From assembly GCA_023439545.1 (NCBI GenBank), contig JAEXNT010000058.1, forward strand, positions 1-64,000: a DNA stretch of 64,000 nucleotides. The letters run 5' to 3'. The notes under the pieces are model-generated. The model ran no database searches. It saw nothing but the letters and a program-made list of their open reading frames with translations, and was not told the DNA's origin. The position numbers and the translations under genes are program-made. This DNA comes from Bacillota bacterium. GTDB lineage: Bacteria > Bacillota > Clostridia > Acetivibrionales > DTU013. Shown piece by piece: positions 16,563 to 25,311 of the stretch. Position 1 is the stretch's first letter. The number at the start of each line of letters is the position of its first letter.

Positions 16563-18641
16563 ATGAATTGGTCGGTCGTAGCAATTTTAGTATCACTACT
16601 CGCTCTGGGGGTAGCGGCCTGGCTCTATACCTGGGTAAAATCACAACCCTCATCCAATCCGGAAATCGCTAGGGTCGGATTACTGATCAGAAAGGGCGCG
16701 AACACCTTTCTCGGCAGAGAATACAAAATTCTGGCGATATTCGTAGGCATCGTAGCAGTGCTCATTCTTTTGTTCCTTCCCCAGCCGATCTGGAGCGGAA
16801 AGCCGACGTCAAACGTTATGATGGCGGTTTCCTACATAGTAGGATCAGTTCTATCTGCATTAGCAGGTAAAATCGGTATTTTTGTAGCTACTATTGCAAA
16901 TATGAAAAGTGCTGAAGCTGCCACAAAGAACATCAATGTTTCTTTCATGTCAGGTTTCAGAGGCGGCGCCGTCATGGGAATGGCAGTCGTTGGAACGAGC
17001 CTTCTCGGCGTTGTCGGCGTACTTTTGCTGACCGGTGATTCGACGGCCGTACTCGGCTTCAGTTTCGGCGCATCATCGCTGGCTCTTTTTGCAAAAGCAG
17101 GCGGCGGTATATTCACAAAGACGGCCGACGTCAGCGCCGACCTCGTTGGTAAGGTAGAACTCGGCATCCCTGAAGATGACCCGCGCAATCCTGCCGTTAT
17201 AGCAGATAATGTCGGAGATAACGTCGGCGACGTCGCCGGAATGGGCGCGGACCTGTTCGACTCCAACGTTGCATCTATGGCTGCGGCATTAACGCTTGCA
17301 ATGGCTATCGACGGCGGTACGGGCGTAAATACAAGCATGATCTTTGCATATGCGGCAATAGGTCTTCTGTCATCGATAATCGGAATTTTCTTCGGACGTA
17401 TAAGGAAAAACGGCGATCCGAGCTCAGCCTTGAATAACTGTACTTACATAACCACTCTCCTCTTTGCCGTTCTTACGGCAGGCGCGACCTATTTCTTCGG
17501 GTTCAACTGGCGTTACTGGGGTGCGACTGTCATCGGTCTAGCCGTTGGTGTTGTCGTCGGTATAGCTTCCGACTATTTCACCAATGACGTCAAAAAGCCT
17601 GTCCGCACAGTGGCTGAGGCCTCCAAATCCGGACCGGCATTTACCATCATCAACGGTATATGCTACGGATTTCTCAGCGCATTCCCGGCTCTTATCGGTA
17701 TAGGCTTATCAGCGATGGCATCCTATATGATCTGCGACGGGATAGATCCGAATTCCAATATGGACGCGCTTTTCGGAATAGCGATGGCGGCTCTGGGTAT
17801 GCTCTCCATAGTCGGAATGATTATTTCGAACGACGCTTACGGACCGATTGTCGACAATGCGAGAGGCCTTGTTGAAATGGGCAATCTTGGCGAGGAAGCG
17901 CTTAAGGTCACTGACGAGCTTGACAGCGCAGGCAATACCGTAAAGGCCATAACCAAGGGGTTTGCAATAGGTGCGGCCGGATTGACGGTTATCGCCCTCC
18001 TTGGCGCTTATATGGCGGAGGTCAATGTCGTTCTGGCTGAAAAAGGCATGGAACTGATAACGGGCTTCGACGTCATGAACCCGGTCGTATTCTTCGGTAT
18101 GATCGTAGGCGTCGCGATACCGGCTATCTTCTCCGCAATGCTGATGCTCGGCGTAGGACGTAACGCTCAAAGAATGGTCGGGGAGATTCACCGCCAGTTC
18201 AATGAGATCGTAGGCCTCAAAGAAGGCAAGGAAGGCGTCGTTCCCGAATACGACAAGTGTATCGATATAGCAACAAAGGGGGCTCTTCGCGAGTTGGTTC
18301 CCGCAGGACTTATGGCTATACTTTCAACGCTTGTCGTAGGCTTCATAGGAGGCGTACATGCAATTGGCGGTTTCCTGACAGGAAATATTCTGAGCGGCTT
18401 GCTCCTTGCATTGTTCATGAGCAATGCCGGCGGACTCTGGGACAACTCCAAGAAATATGTTGAAGCCGGAAATGTTGGCGGCAGGGGTTCTGAGGCTCAC
18501 AAGGCCGCAGTTGTCGGCGATACCGTCGGCGATCCTTTCAAGGATACCGCAGGTCCTTCGCTCAATACACAGATCACCGTCGTATCGCTGGTATCCTCGC
18601 TTACGGCAGGACTGTTCGTATCGATCTCACTTATCAAATAA
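16563..18641 (+). CDS. hppA: Membrane-bound ion-translocating pyrophosphatase
   Basis: 692 residues with about 16 membrane segments. It couples pyrophosphate hydrolysis to ion export. The active-site loop DVGADLVGKVE appears here as DVSADLVGKVELGIPEDDPRNPA, followed by DNVGDNVGDVAGMGADLFDS, and GDTVGDPFKDTAGPS is near the end. The helix-12 stretch reads GNTVKAITKGFAIGAA, with Lys and Thr at the positions that are Ala and Gly/Ala in potassium-dependent enzymes. This predicts the potassium-independent, proton-pumping class. The start is ATG 16563 behind GGAGG; an in-frame ATG at 16542 precedes that site. Confidence 0.95.
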   Translation: MNWSVVAILVSLLALGVAAWLYTWVKSQPSSNPEIARVGLLIRKGANTFLGREYKILAIFVGIVAVLILLFLPQPIWSGKPTSNVMMAVSYIVGSVLSALAGKIGIFVATIANMKSAEAATKNINVSFMSGFRGGAVMGMAVVGTSLLGVVGVLLLTGDSTAVLGFSFGASSLALFAKAGGGIFTKTADVSADLVGKVELGIPEDDPRNPAVIADNVGDNVGDVAGMGADLFDSNVASMAAALTLAMAIDGGTGVNTSMIFAYAAIGLLSSIIGIFFGRIRKNGDPSSALNNCTYITTLLFAVLTAGATYFFGFNWRYWGATVIGLAVGVVVGIASDYFTNDVKKPVRTVAEASKSGPAFTIINGICYGFLSAFPALIGIGLSAMASYMICDGIDPNSNMDALFGIAMAALGMLSIVGMIISNDAYGPIVDNARGLVEMGNLGEEALKVTDELDSAGNTVKAITKGFAIGAAGLTVIALLGAYMAEVNVVLAEKGMELITGFDVMNPVVFFGMIVGVAIPAIFSAMLMLGVGRNAQRMVGEIHRQFNEIVGLKEGKEGVVPEYDKCIDIATKGALRELVPAGLMAILSTLVVGFIGGVHAIGGFLTGNILSGLLLALFMSNAGGLWDNSKKYVEAGNVGGRGSEAHKAAVVGDTVGDPFKDTAGPSLNTQITVVSLVSSLTAGLFVSISLIK

Positions 18642-18656
18642 TAAGGTTTCAATACA

Positions 18657-18697
18657 ATAAAAAATCCCGTTTCCATCAGGAGACGGGATTTTTTTAC
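18657..18697 (+). terminator. Intrinsic terminator of hppA
   Basis: AAAATCCCGT-tt-CC, loop ATCA, GG-ag-ACGGGATTTT, then a run of T. It begins 16 bases after the stop codon. Confidence 0.9.
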
Positions 18698-18702
18698 AAT
18701 GT

Positions 18703-19008
18703 AACCTCGAAATCCAGTTCGGATATATAACAGATGGATTTATTAACGGACACAGGAAAACGATGACAACAATGGCAATTGCAATTATATCACTGCTTGC
18801 AGTAAGATTACCGCTGGCAAGTGTTATGAGTAAAACTTCTTTAGGAATCACAGGGATTTGGTATGCCATGTTAATAACCTACCAGTTTATGTGGATTGAT
18901 ATATTGTTTAAGACTTATTCCGCAGGCAAAGCTGCAAACACGGAGATCTTGCAGGGGTCGCCGGCTTCCATTACCCGGGATGTCAATGCGCAGATAGCGT
19001 CAATATAG
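18703..19008 (+). pseudogene. Remnant of a MATE-family efflux transporter (C-terminal piece)
   Basis: From 18703 the frame is open and reads, in order, YITDGFINGHRKT, then AVRLPLASVMSKTSLGITG and IWYAMLITYQFM. This order matches the last helices of MATE (NorM-type) drug/sodium antiporters, where G-x-G-K-T, V-R-L/I-P-L/V and L-G-L-x-G-I-W recur. The first ten or so helices are missing, because the piece starts right after the hppA terminator. An ATG at 18763 exists without a ribosome binding site. The last 30 residues do not look like a MATE end. I call it a decayed fragment. Confidence 0.55.
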
Positions 19009-19078
19009 TCGTATATAGACAAAGAATACGAAAAAATAACAAGAACGTGGTAAAAAAAATGTCCGGGGCGGCGGTCGA

Positions 19079-20230
19079 TTATTCACTATGTGACGTTTCG
19101 GGGTCTGCTGCAGCGTTATCGGTGCGAGCGGCGCCGGTATCCCTGCCGTCCAGACCTATGATTTCTTTAACGGGCCTGTTCTTGTAAATTGTGACCATTA
19201 TATTGCGGATGATCAGGTAGGAGATCGGTCCAAGGATAAGACCGGCGAAGCCTATCAGGCGCAGGCCGGTATACATTGCCAGCAAAGTCATAAGCGGATA
19301 TACACCGATCTGATGTCCGACGACCTTGGGTTCGATGACCTGGCGGACGATCAGGACCACGAGATACAGTACCAATGTAGATATCCCCATCCTAACATCG
19401 CCCGTCAAAAAGGAATACACAGACCATGGGATGAGCACGCTCCCTGCTCCCAGCACTGGTAGGGCGTCGATGAGCGCAGTCAGGAACGCCATCAACAAAA
19501 CGTAGTCAATGCCTATTATGCTCAAACCTATGAATACCTCGGTAAAAGTTATGCTCATCATTATGAGTGCAGCCCTGAGATATCCGAACAATGCGTTGAA
19601 AAGATCCTTCTTGACGGCAAGTATACGGTGGAGCCAGCTTTCCGGTAAATGTCGGACAAATACGGCCGCGATCCTGTCGCGGTCTTTGGAGAGAAAGAAT
19701 GTGGCAAGTATCGTAATGAGCGTGAATATCAGTATTTCAGGAAGTGATGCCGCAGTCAGGAAGGCTCCTTTAACAACGGTCGCGCTGAAACTCGTTACTG
19801 TAGCCGAAAGGTTCATGAATGCGCTGCGCAGATTTTCCGTCAGTTCACCAGGCATCCATTTTATGTATTCGGAGCCTTGCTGTACAAGAATCATGGTTTT
19901 GGCATAAAGGTTGGACAGCAGTTCAGGTGCAATGATGAGGAGATCCTTGAACTCCTTTATAAGCTTGAGAATCGCAAGGACGACCAGCGTTATGATTGAC
20001 CCCAGTATCAGCAGCAATACGATCGGAGCTGCCGCGCCCCGCTTGAAGTGTATTTTTTTTGTCAGGAAACGTATTACCGGCTCCATCAGCGAGGACAGTG
20101 CAAAAGCTATAAGGAAGGGCATCAGGAAAAACGCCAGCTTGAACATCAATAATACGCCGGCAACGACAGTCACTACCACTATAATGAACAGAGCTATTTT
20201 CCTAAAAACGATGTTATGTTTTATATTCAT
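19079..20230 (-). CDS. ytvI: YtvI-type AI-2E/permease family membrane protein
   Basis: 383 residues with seven or eight membrane segments of the AI-2E exporter (UPF0118) family. Order: two N-terminal helices with FFLMPFLIAFALSSLMEPVI, a long middle amphipathic region, TFFLSKDRDRI, then ALIDALPVLGAGSVLIPW and GFAGLILGPI. The FLSKDRD stretch and overall length resemble the sporulation protein YtvI of Bacillus and Clostridia. The transported substrate is unknown. The last 25 residues are an extra acidic, Ala/Asp-rich tail. It stands alone. Confidence 0.78.
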   Translation of the reverse strand: MNIKHNIVFRKIALFIIVVVTVVAGVLLMFKLAFFLMPFLIAFALSSLMEPVIRFLTKKIHFKRGAAAPIVLLLILGSIITLVVLAILKLIKEFKDLLIIAPELLSNLYAKTMILVQQGSEYIKWMPGELTENLRSAFMNLSATVTSFSATVVKGAFLTAASLPEILIFTLITILATFFLSKDRDRIAAVFVRHLPESWLHRILAVKKDLFNALFGYLRAALIMMSITFTEVFIGLSIIGIDYVLLMAFLTALIDALPVLGAGSVLIPWSVYSFLTGDVRMGISTLVLYLVVLIVRQVIEPKVVGHQIGVYPLMTLLAMYTGLRLIGFAGLILGPISYLIIRNIMVTIYKNRPVKEIIGLDGRDTGAARTDNAAADPETSHSE

Positions 20231-20539
20231 TTAATTCTCCTGTATAACTATATATTAAATTATACGTAGTGCTCCGTCAATGTACTGATGTTAATTTATG
20301 ATATAAAGCTTAATTTTGATATGATAAAGCTGTCTCTTTTGTGCACAGTCATCACAAAAAGCTGTTCATCGCTTTTTCGCCAGTCTTAAGGTGATTTCTC
20401 CCCAGGACATGTTAACACCTCTGTTTATCAATTTGATAATAGATTCTGATTTTCGGTGAAAAATATCCGTTTTGATATACTGTTGTTCTGCGATATGCTA
20501 GTATATATCTGGTAGCGGTAATACAAGGAGAAATCAAAT
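20231..20539. other. Intergenic region, mostly featureless
   Basis: 309 bp between divergent genes. It is AT-rich and holds the start-side signals of both. TTTGTG-cacagtcat-CACAAA (about 20338-20358) is an inverted repeat of unknown meaning. TTGTTCTG...TAGTATAT near 20483-20507 may be the Nudix gene promoter. No gene or recognised RNA is seen. Confidence 0.4.
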
Positions 20540-20935
20540 ATGAAGGACGTAACAGCCGCAGTCATTTTCAGGGATGGAAAGGTTTTTATAGCGCGGAGAG
20601 CTCCGGGGGAGAATTCAGCTGGAGGCTGGGAGTTTCCGGGCGGTAAGGTCGAAAAGGACGAATCGCCGCAGGAATGCCTCAAACGCGAGCTTTATGAGGA
20701 ACTGAGCATAAAAACCGAGATAGGCGATTTTGTTGCGGAAAGCATTTACGAATACCCGAAAGGCTTGATCCGCCTCCTGGCATACAGGGCGGAAATCACA
20801 GAGGGAAAAATCAAGCTTTCGGTGCATGACGCCTGCAGCTGGGTCACGGTAAATGAACTTTGCAAATTCGAGCTTCTTCCTGCTGACGTGCCTGTTGCTG
20901 ACAAGCTTGCAGAAATGTATCAGGAAGGATTCTGA
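20540..20935 (+). CDS. Nudix hydrolase, MutT-like (8-oxo-dGTP diphosphatase)
   Basis: 131 residues. The Nudix box GKVEKDESPQECLKRELYEE lies at about residues 36-55, with the catalytic REL-x-EE. WEFPGGK and the C-terminal W-V-T-V-N-E-L-x-x-F/L-L-P-A-D are typical of MutT proteins that remove 8-oxo-dGTP from the nucleotide pool and so prevent mutation. Some relatives act on CTP or other nucleotides. AAGGAG lies nine bases before the ATG. Single gene. Confidence 0.88.
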   Translation: MKDVTAAVIFRDGKVFIARRAPGENSAGGWEFPGGKVEKDESPQECLKRELYEELSIKTEIGDFVAESIYEYPKGLIRLLAYRAEITEGKIKLSVHDACSWVTVNELCKFELLPADVPVADKLAEMYQEGF

Positions 20936-21019
20936 CGTCGGTGCTGCGGAAATGGCTGCAGGACATAAACACGGTTTTCGGACCTAAAACGGAGGAAAGT
21001 CTAAAGTTAGAATTTGTTG

Positions 21020-21049
21020 TTGACAAATTGACATTGTCGGTGTTACAAT
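21020..21049 (+). promoter_or_regulatory. Promoter of the trp operon
   Basis: TTGACA and TACAAT with an 18-base spacer, directly before the T-box leader. Confidence 0.65.
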
Positions 21050-21074
21050 TTTTTCAAATAAATATTCTAAACCA

Positions 21075-21334
21075 GTGAACAAGAGAAGTAAGAATGAACC
21101 TTTGTACAAAGAGAGCCGACGATGGTGGGAAGGCGGCTGCAAAGTCATCCTGAATGGACTTGCGAGGTAAGCCTGAAATCGAAAGAGAGTAGGCGCTTAC
21201 GGGGATCCTGCCCGTTACCAGGAGGGTGTATATGTCAGTATACATGCATGAGGTGGACGATTATTCGTCAAATTGGGTGGTACCGCAGAAGTCAAGCTTT
21301 TGTCCCTGTAGAGGGGATGAAGGCTTTTTTTATT
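21075..21334 (+). promoter_or_regulatory. T-box leader, tryptophan specific
   Basis: The leader has the Stem I opening AGAGAAGTAAGA, the AGAGAG element with the GATGGTGGGAA loop, and a specifier loop with CTGAA-TGG-AC, the codon being TGG at 21155-21157. The T-box AATTGGGTGGTACCGCAGA is at 21271-21289. A terminator (AAGCTTTTGTCCC...GGGGATGAAGGCTTTTTTT) ends at 21330. Uncharged tRNA-Trp should pair with the specifier and the T-box bulge and let transcription continue into trpB. The following genes confirm the amino acid. Confidence 0.93.
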
Positions 21335-21350
21335 ACATTTTTTGCCGGGA

Positions 21351-21450
21351 GTATGTTTAACGCCCTTAAGGCGCGGATTTCCCATAAAACATACATGGAA
21401 GTATGTTTAGCGCCTTTGAGGCGCGGATTTCATATAAAACATACATGAAA
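21351..21450 (+). repeat. Two 50-bp tandem palindromic units before trpB
   Basis: Units 21351-21400 and 21401-21450 match at about nine bases in ten. Each is itself an inverted repeat: GTATGTTT pairs with AAACATAC, and inside it GCGCC (or CGCCC) pairs with GGCGC. The array sits between the T-box terminator and the trpB ribosome binding site, so both hairpins are in the trp mRNA. Confidence 0.9.
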
Positions 21451-21462
21451 GGGGGGACAGGA

Positions 21463-22647
21463 ATGTCAAATGGAAGATTCGGAATCCATGGAGGTCAGTA
21501 TATACCGGAAACGCTTATGAATGCTGTTATAGAGCTTGAGGAAGCATATACACGCTTCAGCAGGGATCCGGGATTTGTCGCGGAACTCGACAGTTTACTG
21601 AAAAATTATGCCGGAAGACCTTCCCTGCTTTATTATGCCGAAAAAATGACCAGGGACCTCGGCGGGGCGAAGGTCTATTTTAAGCGCGAGGATCTCAACC
21701 ATACAGGTTCACACAAAATAAACAACGTGCTCGGGCAGGTGCTCCTGGCCAGGAAAATGGGCAAAACGCGTGTAATCGCCGAAACGGGAGCGGGGCAGCA
21801 TGGAGTCGCGACGGCAACGGCGGCAGCGCTGATGGGTATGGAATGCGAGATATTCATGGGCAGGGAGGATACCGAACGGCAGGCTCTGAATGTCTACAGA
21901 ATGGAGCTTCTTGGCGCAAAGGTCCATGCGGTGACAAGCGGGACGCAGACGCTCAAGGACGCAGTGAATGAGACTATGCGCGAATGGACCAACCGGGTGG
22001 CGGATACGCACTATGTGCTGGGCTCCGTCATGGGACCGCATCCGTTTCCGACTATAGTAAGGGATTTTCAAAGCGTTATAGGCCGTGAAACTAAACAGCA
22101 GATGCTCGAGATGGAAGGGAAGCTTCCCGATGCCGTACTTGCCTGTGTTGGCGGCGGAAGTAATGCCATGGGGCTCTTCCACGATTTTATTGGAGATAAG
22201 GCCGTGAGGCTGATAGGGTGCGAGGCTGCCGGGCGCGGCGTCGATACGGATAAGACCGCGGCAACTATGGCAACCGGGACGATAGGGATATTCCACGGTA
22301 TGAAGTCTTACTTCTGCCAGGACAAATACGGTCAGATAGCTCCCGTTTATTCAATTTCCGCGGGGCTTGATTATCCGGGCGTGGGACCCGAACATGCAAA
22401 CCTGAGGGATATGGGCAGGGCGGAATATGTTCCGGTGACGGACGACGAGGCTGTGGATGCATTCGAGTACCTCTCACGGACGGAGGGTATAATCCCGGCA
22501 ATAGAGAGCGCTCATGCCGTTGCTTATGCAAGAAGACTGGCGCCTGAGATGGGTACCGGCAAGATAATCGTAATATGCCTGTCGGGCAGGGGCGACAAGG
22601 ATGTGGCGGCAATTGCGAGGTACAGGGGGGTACAAATCCATGACTAG
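21463..22647 (+). CDS. trpB: Tryptophan synthase beta chain
   Basis: 394 residues, normal TrpB length. It joins indole with serine using pyridoxal phosphate. The cofactor Lys is in HTGSHKINN, the phosphate grip in CVGGGSNAMG, and the end motif is LSGRGDKD. The start is ATG 21463 behind GGGGGG; an in-frame ATG at 21403 lies inside the repeat unit. It is the first gene of the T-box operon, which is unusual because trpB is normally late. It overlaps trpA by eight bases. Confidence 0.97.
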   Translation: MSNGRFGIHGGQYIPETLMNAVIELEEAYTRFSRDPGFVAELDSLLKNYAGRPSLLYYAEKMTRDLGGAKVYFKREDLNHTGSHKINNVLGQVLLARKMGKTRVIAETGAGQHGVATATAAALMGMECEIFMGREDTERQALNVYRMELLGAKVHAVTSGTQTLKDAVNETMREWTNRVADTHYVLGSVMGPHPFPTIVRDFQSVIGRETKQQMLEMEGKLPDAVLACVGGGSNAMGLFHDFIGDKAVRLIGCEAAGRGVDTDKTAATMATGTIGIFHGMKSYFCQDKYGQIAPVYSISAGLDYPGVGPEHANLRDMGRAEYVPVTDDEAVDAFEYLSRTEGIIPAIESAHAVAYARRLAPEMGTGKIIVICLSGRGDKDVAAIARYRGVQIHD

Positions 22648-23413
22648 ATTGGAAAAGGTATTTTCCCAGGGCAAGGCGTTTATTCCGTTTGTAACGGCAG
22701 GCGATCCTTCCATCGGAATGACCGAGCAGCTTGTATACCGGATGGCGGAAGCCGGAGCTGATCTTATAGAGCTCGGGATCCCTTTCTCCGATCCGATCGC
22801 CGAGGGCCCTGTCATACAGGAAGCCGACAACAGAGCGCTATCGGGCGGAGTAACTACGGACGACATATTTGAAATGATGCGCCGAGTACGAAGAACATGC
22901 AGTATTCCGATAGCATTCATGACTTACGTGAACCCAATTTTCACATACGGGCCGGAAAGATTCATGGCCGGTTGCAGTGAAACCGGCGTCGATGCGATAA
23001 TCGTACCCGATCTGCCCTTCGAGGAAAAGGGAGAACTCCTTCCTTTTTGCAGGATGCACGGCGTCACACTGATTTCCATGATCGCTCCGACCTCGGGAGA
23101 ACGTATAAAAAAGATCGCCTCCGAAGCGGAGGGCTTTGTCTACTGCGTATCTTCCATGGGTGTCACTGGCGTCAGACAGGGCATAGGCAACTATGCAGGA
23201 GAGATGGTGAAGCTTGTCAAAGAAGTAAAGGATATTCCGTGCGCCATAGGCTTCGGGATTTCGACGCCGGAGCAGGCTGCCTCAATGGCCGGATTTGCCG
23301 ACGGAGTCATAGTCGGAAGCGCTATCGTAAAGATAGTCGGGCAATATGGCAAGGACTGCGTACCGCATGTCGCAGAATATGTCAGCAAGATAAAAAAGGC
23401 GTTGACCTGTTGA
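22640..23413 (+). CDS. trpA: Tryptophan synthase alpha chain
   Basis: 257 residues. It cleaves indole-3-glycerol phosphate to indole, which is channelled to TrpB. The TIM-barrel motif LIELGIPFSDPIAEGPVIQ holds the catalytic Glu; the second catalytic residue, Asp60 of the E. coli enzyme, is Glu here (AEGP for ADGP), a change I recall from other Firmicutes. GVTGVRQG and GFGISTPEQA bind phosphate. The start ATG 22640 overlaps the trpB end, behind a run of G. Confidence 0.95.
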   Translation: MTRLEKVFSQGKAFIPFVTAGDPSIGMTEQLVYRMAEAGADLIELGIPFSDPIAEGPVIQEADNRALSGGVTTDDIFEMMRRVRRTCSIPIAFMTYVNPIFTYGPERFMAGCSETGVDAIIVPDLPFEEKGELLPFCRMHGVTLISMIAPTSGERIKKIASEAEGFVYCVSSMGVTGVRQGIGNYAGEMVKLVKEVKDIPCAIGFGISTPEQAASMAGFADGVIVGSAIVKIVGQYGKDCVPHVAEYVSKIKKALTC

Positions 23414-23436
23414 CCTGAACAGGATGAGTATAAACG

Positions 23437-23475
23437 CTGTTGGCGCGCCCGCAGCTAAAGTTGGCGCACCAACAG
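23437..23475 (+). other. Hairpin between trpA and trpD
   Basis: CTGTTGG-c-GCGCC pairs with GGCGC-a-CCAACAG: twelve pairs with one mismatch and an 11-base loop. No T run follows, so it is not a terminator. It may protect or process the mRNA between the two halves of the operon. Just upstream GTTGACCT is directly repeated (23401-23416). Confidence 0.7.
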
Positions 23476-23502
23476 AATCAGACGAGAAGAGGAGAGAATA
23501 GT

Positions 23503-24534
23503 ATGATCAAAGATGTATTGAAAAAGCTCACGACAAGGCAGGATCTAACTGAAGAGGAAGCCTACAGCCTGATTGTGGCGATCAAGAATGATGAGCTTAG
23601 CGACGTCCAGATTGCAGGTTTTCAGGTGGCGCTCCTGATGAAAGGGCCTACACTGACTGAAATTGCGGCAATAGCCAAGGCTATGCGCGACAATTGCATA
23701 CGGATAAATCCGTCGGTCGGTGAGGAACTCATGGATACCTGTGGAACCGGCGGCGGACTGAGCACCTTCAACATTTCAACTGCTGTAGCATTTGTTGCGG
23801 CAGCCGCCGGAATCCCGGTAGCAAAGCACGGGAGCAGATCGATTTCGAGCCTTTCTGGAAGCGCCGATGTACTGGAAGCTCTGAACGTCGAAATAAATCA
23901 GAGCCCGAAAGGTATAGAAAAGCTTATCGAAGATATTGGAATAGCATTCCTCTATGCCCCGCTGTTTCACCCCGTGATGGGCAAAGTCCTGCCTCCGGAA
24001 AAGGATCTTGGCATCAAGACAATTTTCTACACCATCATAGGTCCCTTGATCAATCCGACAAAAGCTTCGAGACACGTAATGGGCGTTTACAAGCCCGAAT
24101 TGCTGGATACCGTAGCCAAGGTGGCCTCCGCGATAGGATACACGAGAGCGCTTTTCGTATACGGATTGGATGGACTTGATGAAATATCGCTCATAGGAAA
24201 AACAAGGATCAACGAGCTCAGGGATGGAAACATTACAACCTACGAGATCGCTCCTGAAGATTTTGGCTTTTCACGCTGCACTCTGCCGGAGATAGCAACG
24301 GGTACGCCCCAGGAAAATGCCGTGATGATCGGGGATGTGTTCTCTGGCAGGGACAGGGGACCGCGGCGCCAGGCCGTCATCCTCAATGCCGCAGGCGCTC
24401 TGACGGTGGGCGGACGTGCAGGATCGTTCAAGGAAGGTATCGCTCTTGCAGGCGAACTTATCGACAGCGGCGCCGCACAGAAAAAACTCGAGCAACTGGT
24501 CACTGCCTCACATGATTACGGTGCAATGAAATGA
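23503..24534 (+). CDS. trpD: Anthranilate phosphoribosyltransferase
   Basis: 343 residues. It transfers phosphoribosyl from PRPP to anthranilate. The PRPP loop is CGTGGGLSTFNIST and the second is VAKHGSRSISS (Ser where most enzymes have Asn), followed by GSADVLEALN. The start is ATG 23503 behind AGGAGAG. Its stop overlaps the trpC start (ATGA). It is a stand-alone TrpD, not fused to TrpG. Confidence 0.95.
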   Translation: MIKDVLKKLTTRQDLTEEEAYSLIVAIKNDELSDVQIAGFQVALLMKGPTLTEIAAIAKAMRDNCIRINPSVGEELMDTCGTGGGLSTFNISTAVAFVAAAAGIPVAKHGSRSISSLSGSADVLEALNVEINQSPKGIEKLIEDIGIAFLYAPLFHPVMGKVLPPEKDLGIKTIFYTIIGPLINPTKASRHVMGVYKPELLDTVAKVASAIGYTRALFVYGLDGLDEISLIGKTRINELRDGNITTYEIAPEDFGFSRCTLPEIATGTPQENAVMIGDVFSGRDRGPRRQAVILNAAGALTVGGRAGSFKEGIALAGELIDSGAAQKKLEQLVTASHDYGAMK

Positions 24535-25247
24535 ATACATCCTTTACTGCATGTACCGATGCTCTATGGCAAAAATACAGAACAGGTTCGATCCCTGTAA
24601 TACCCGATATAAAATGCAAATCTCCGGGTGAAGGCGATCTGCTTTCGGGCAGGAATCTCTCCGAATACGCAAAAATGCTTGTAGCTGCCGGTGCGCCCGT
24701 TGTTTCGGTAGTGACGGAAGCGGAGCATTATGGCGGTTCGACCGGGATGTTCAGGAGAGTTGCCGCGTCTATAAGCGTACCGCTTTTGAGGAAGGATTTT
24801 ATCACCACCTTCGATCAGCTTCGGGAGAGTGCAGATATTGGCGCTTCAGGTGTGCTTCTCATTGCTTCGAAGCTCGAGAGGAAAAAGCTGCTGCAGCTGG
24901 CTGAAGCTGCGGCGGCTTTGGGACTGGAGCCGCTGATCGAAACTCACGACAGGGATGAGATACTGTTTGCGGCCGACATGAAACCGACATTCCTCGGTAT
25001 CAACAACCGGGACATAAGTAGATACGAAACAGACAACGGAAGCGTCGGCACTACTGAACTTCTGGCCTCATACGCCGGATCCGGCGCCTTGCTGCTGAGC
25101 GAAAGCTCCATCTCCTCGGCGGAAGATGTGCGCCGCGCGGCGGCGGCAGGGGCTCATGCGGTGCTTGTCGGTACGGCTCTGCTGAGCGCACGGGATCCTG
25201 TAGAAATGTACCGGTATCTGAGCAGCATTTGTGTACCCGGACTGTGA
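24531..25247 (+). CDS. trpC: Indole-3-glycerol phosphate synthase
   Basis: 238 residues, about 15-20 fewer than usual because the N-terminal helix is short. It closes the indole ring of CdRP with loss of CO2 and water. Family positions: PDIKCKSPGEGD (normally IK-x-x-SP), LLRKDFI with the catalytic Lys, GVLLIASKL, LGINNRD and LSESSISSAED. The divergent KCKSPGEGD points to a distinct clostridial subfamily. It overlaps trpD by four bases. Confidence 0.9.
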   Translation: MNTSFTACTDALWQKYRTGSIPVIPDIKCKSPGEGDLLSGRNLSEYAKMLVAAGAPVVSVVTEAEHYGGSTGMFRRVAASISVPLLRKDFITTFDQLRESADIGASGVLLIASKLERKKLLQLAEAAAALGLEPLIETHDRDEILFAADMKPTFLGINNRDISRYETDNGSVGTTELLASYAGSGALLLSESSISSAEDVRRAAAAGAHAVLVGTALLSARDPVEMYRYLSSICVPGL

Positions 25248-25311
25248 ATATAATAAGTACTGATAACCGGCGTATGACGGTATTCCCGACAATCGAACGG
25301 AGGTCCGATCC

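Noticed and set aside
20338..20358. Possible insertion-sequence end (TTTGTG...CACAAA)
   Set aside because: No transposase, target duplication or second end is seen nearby.
21122..21448. A 108-codon open frame before trpB
   Set aside because: It lies over the T-box leader, terminator and palindromic repeats; not protein coding.
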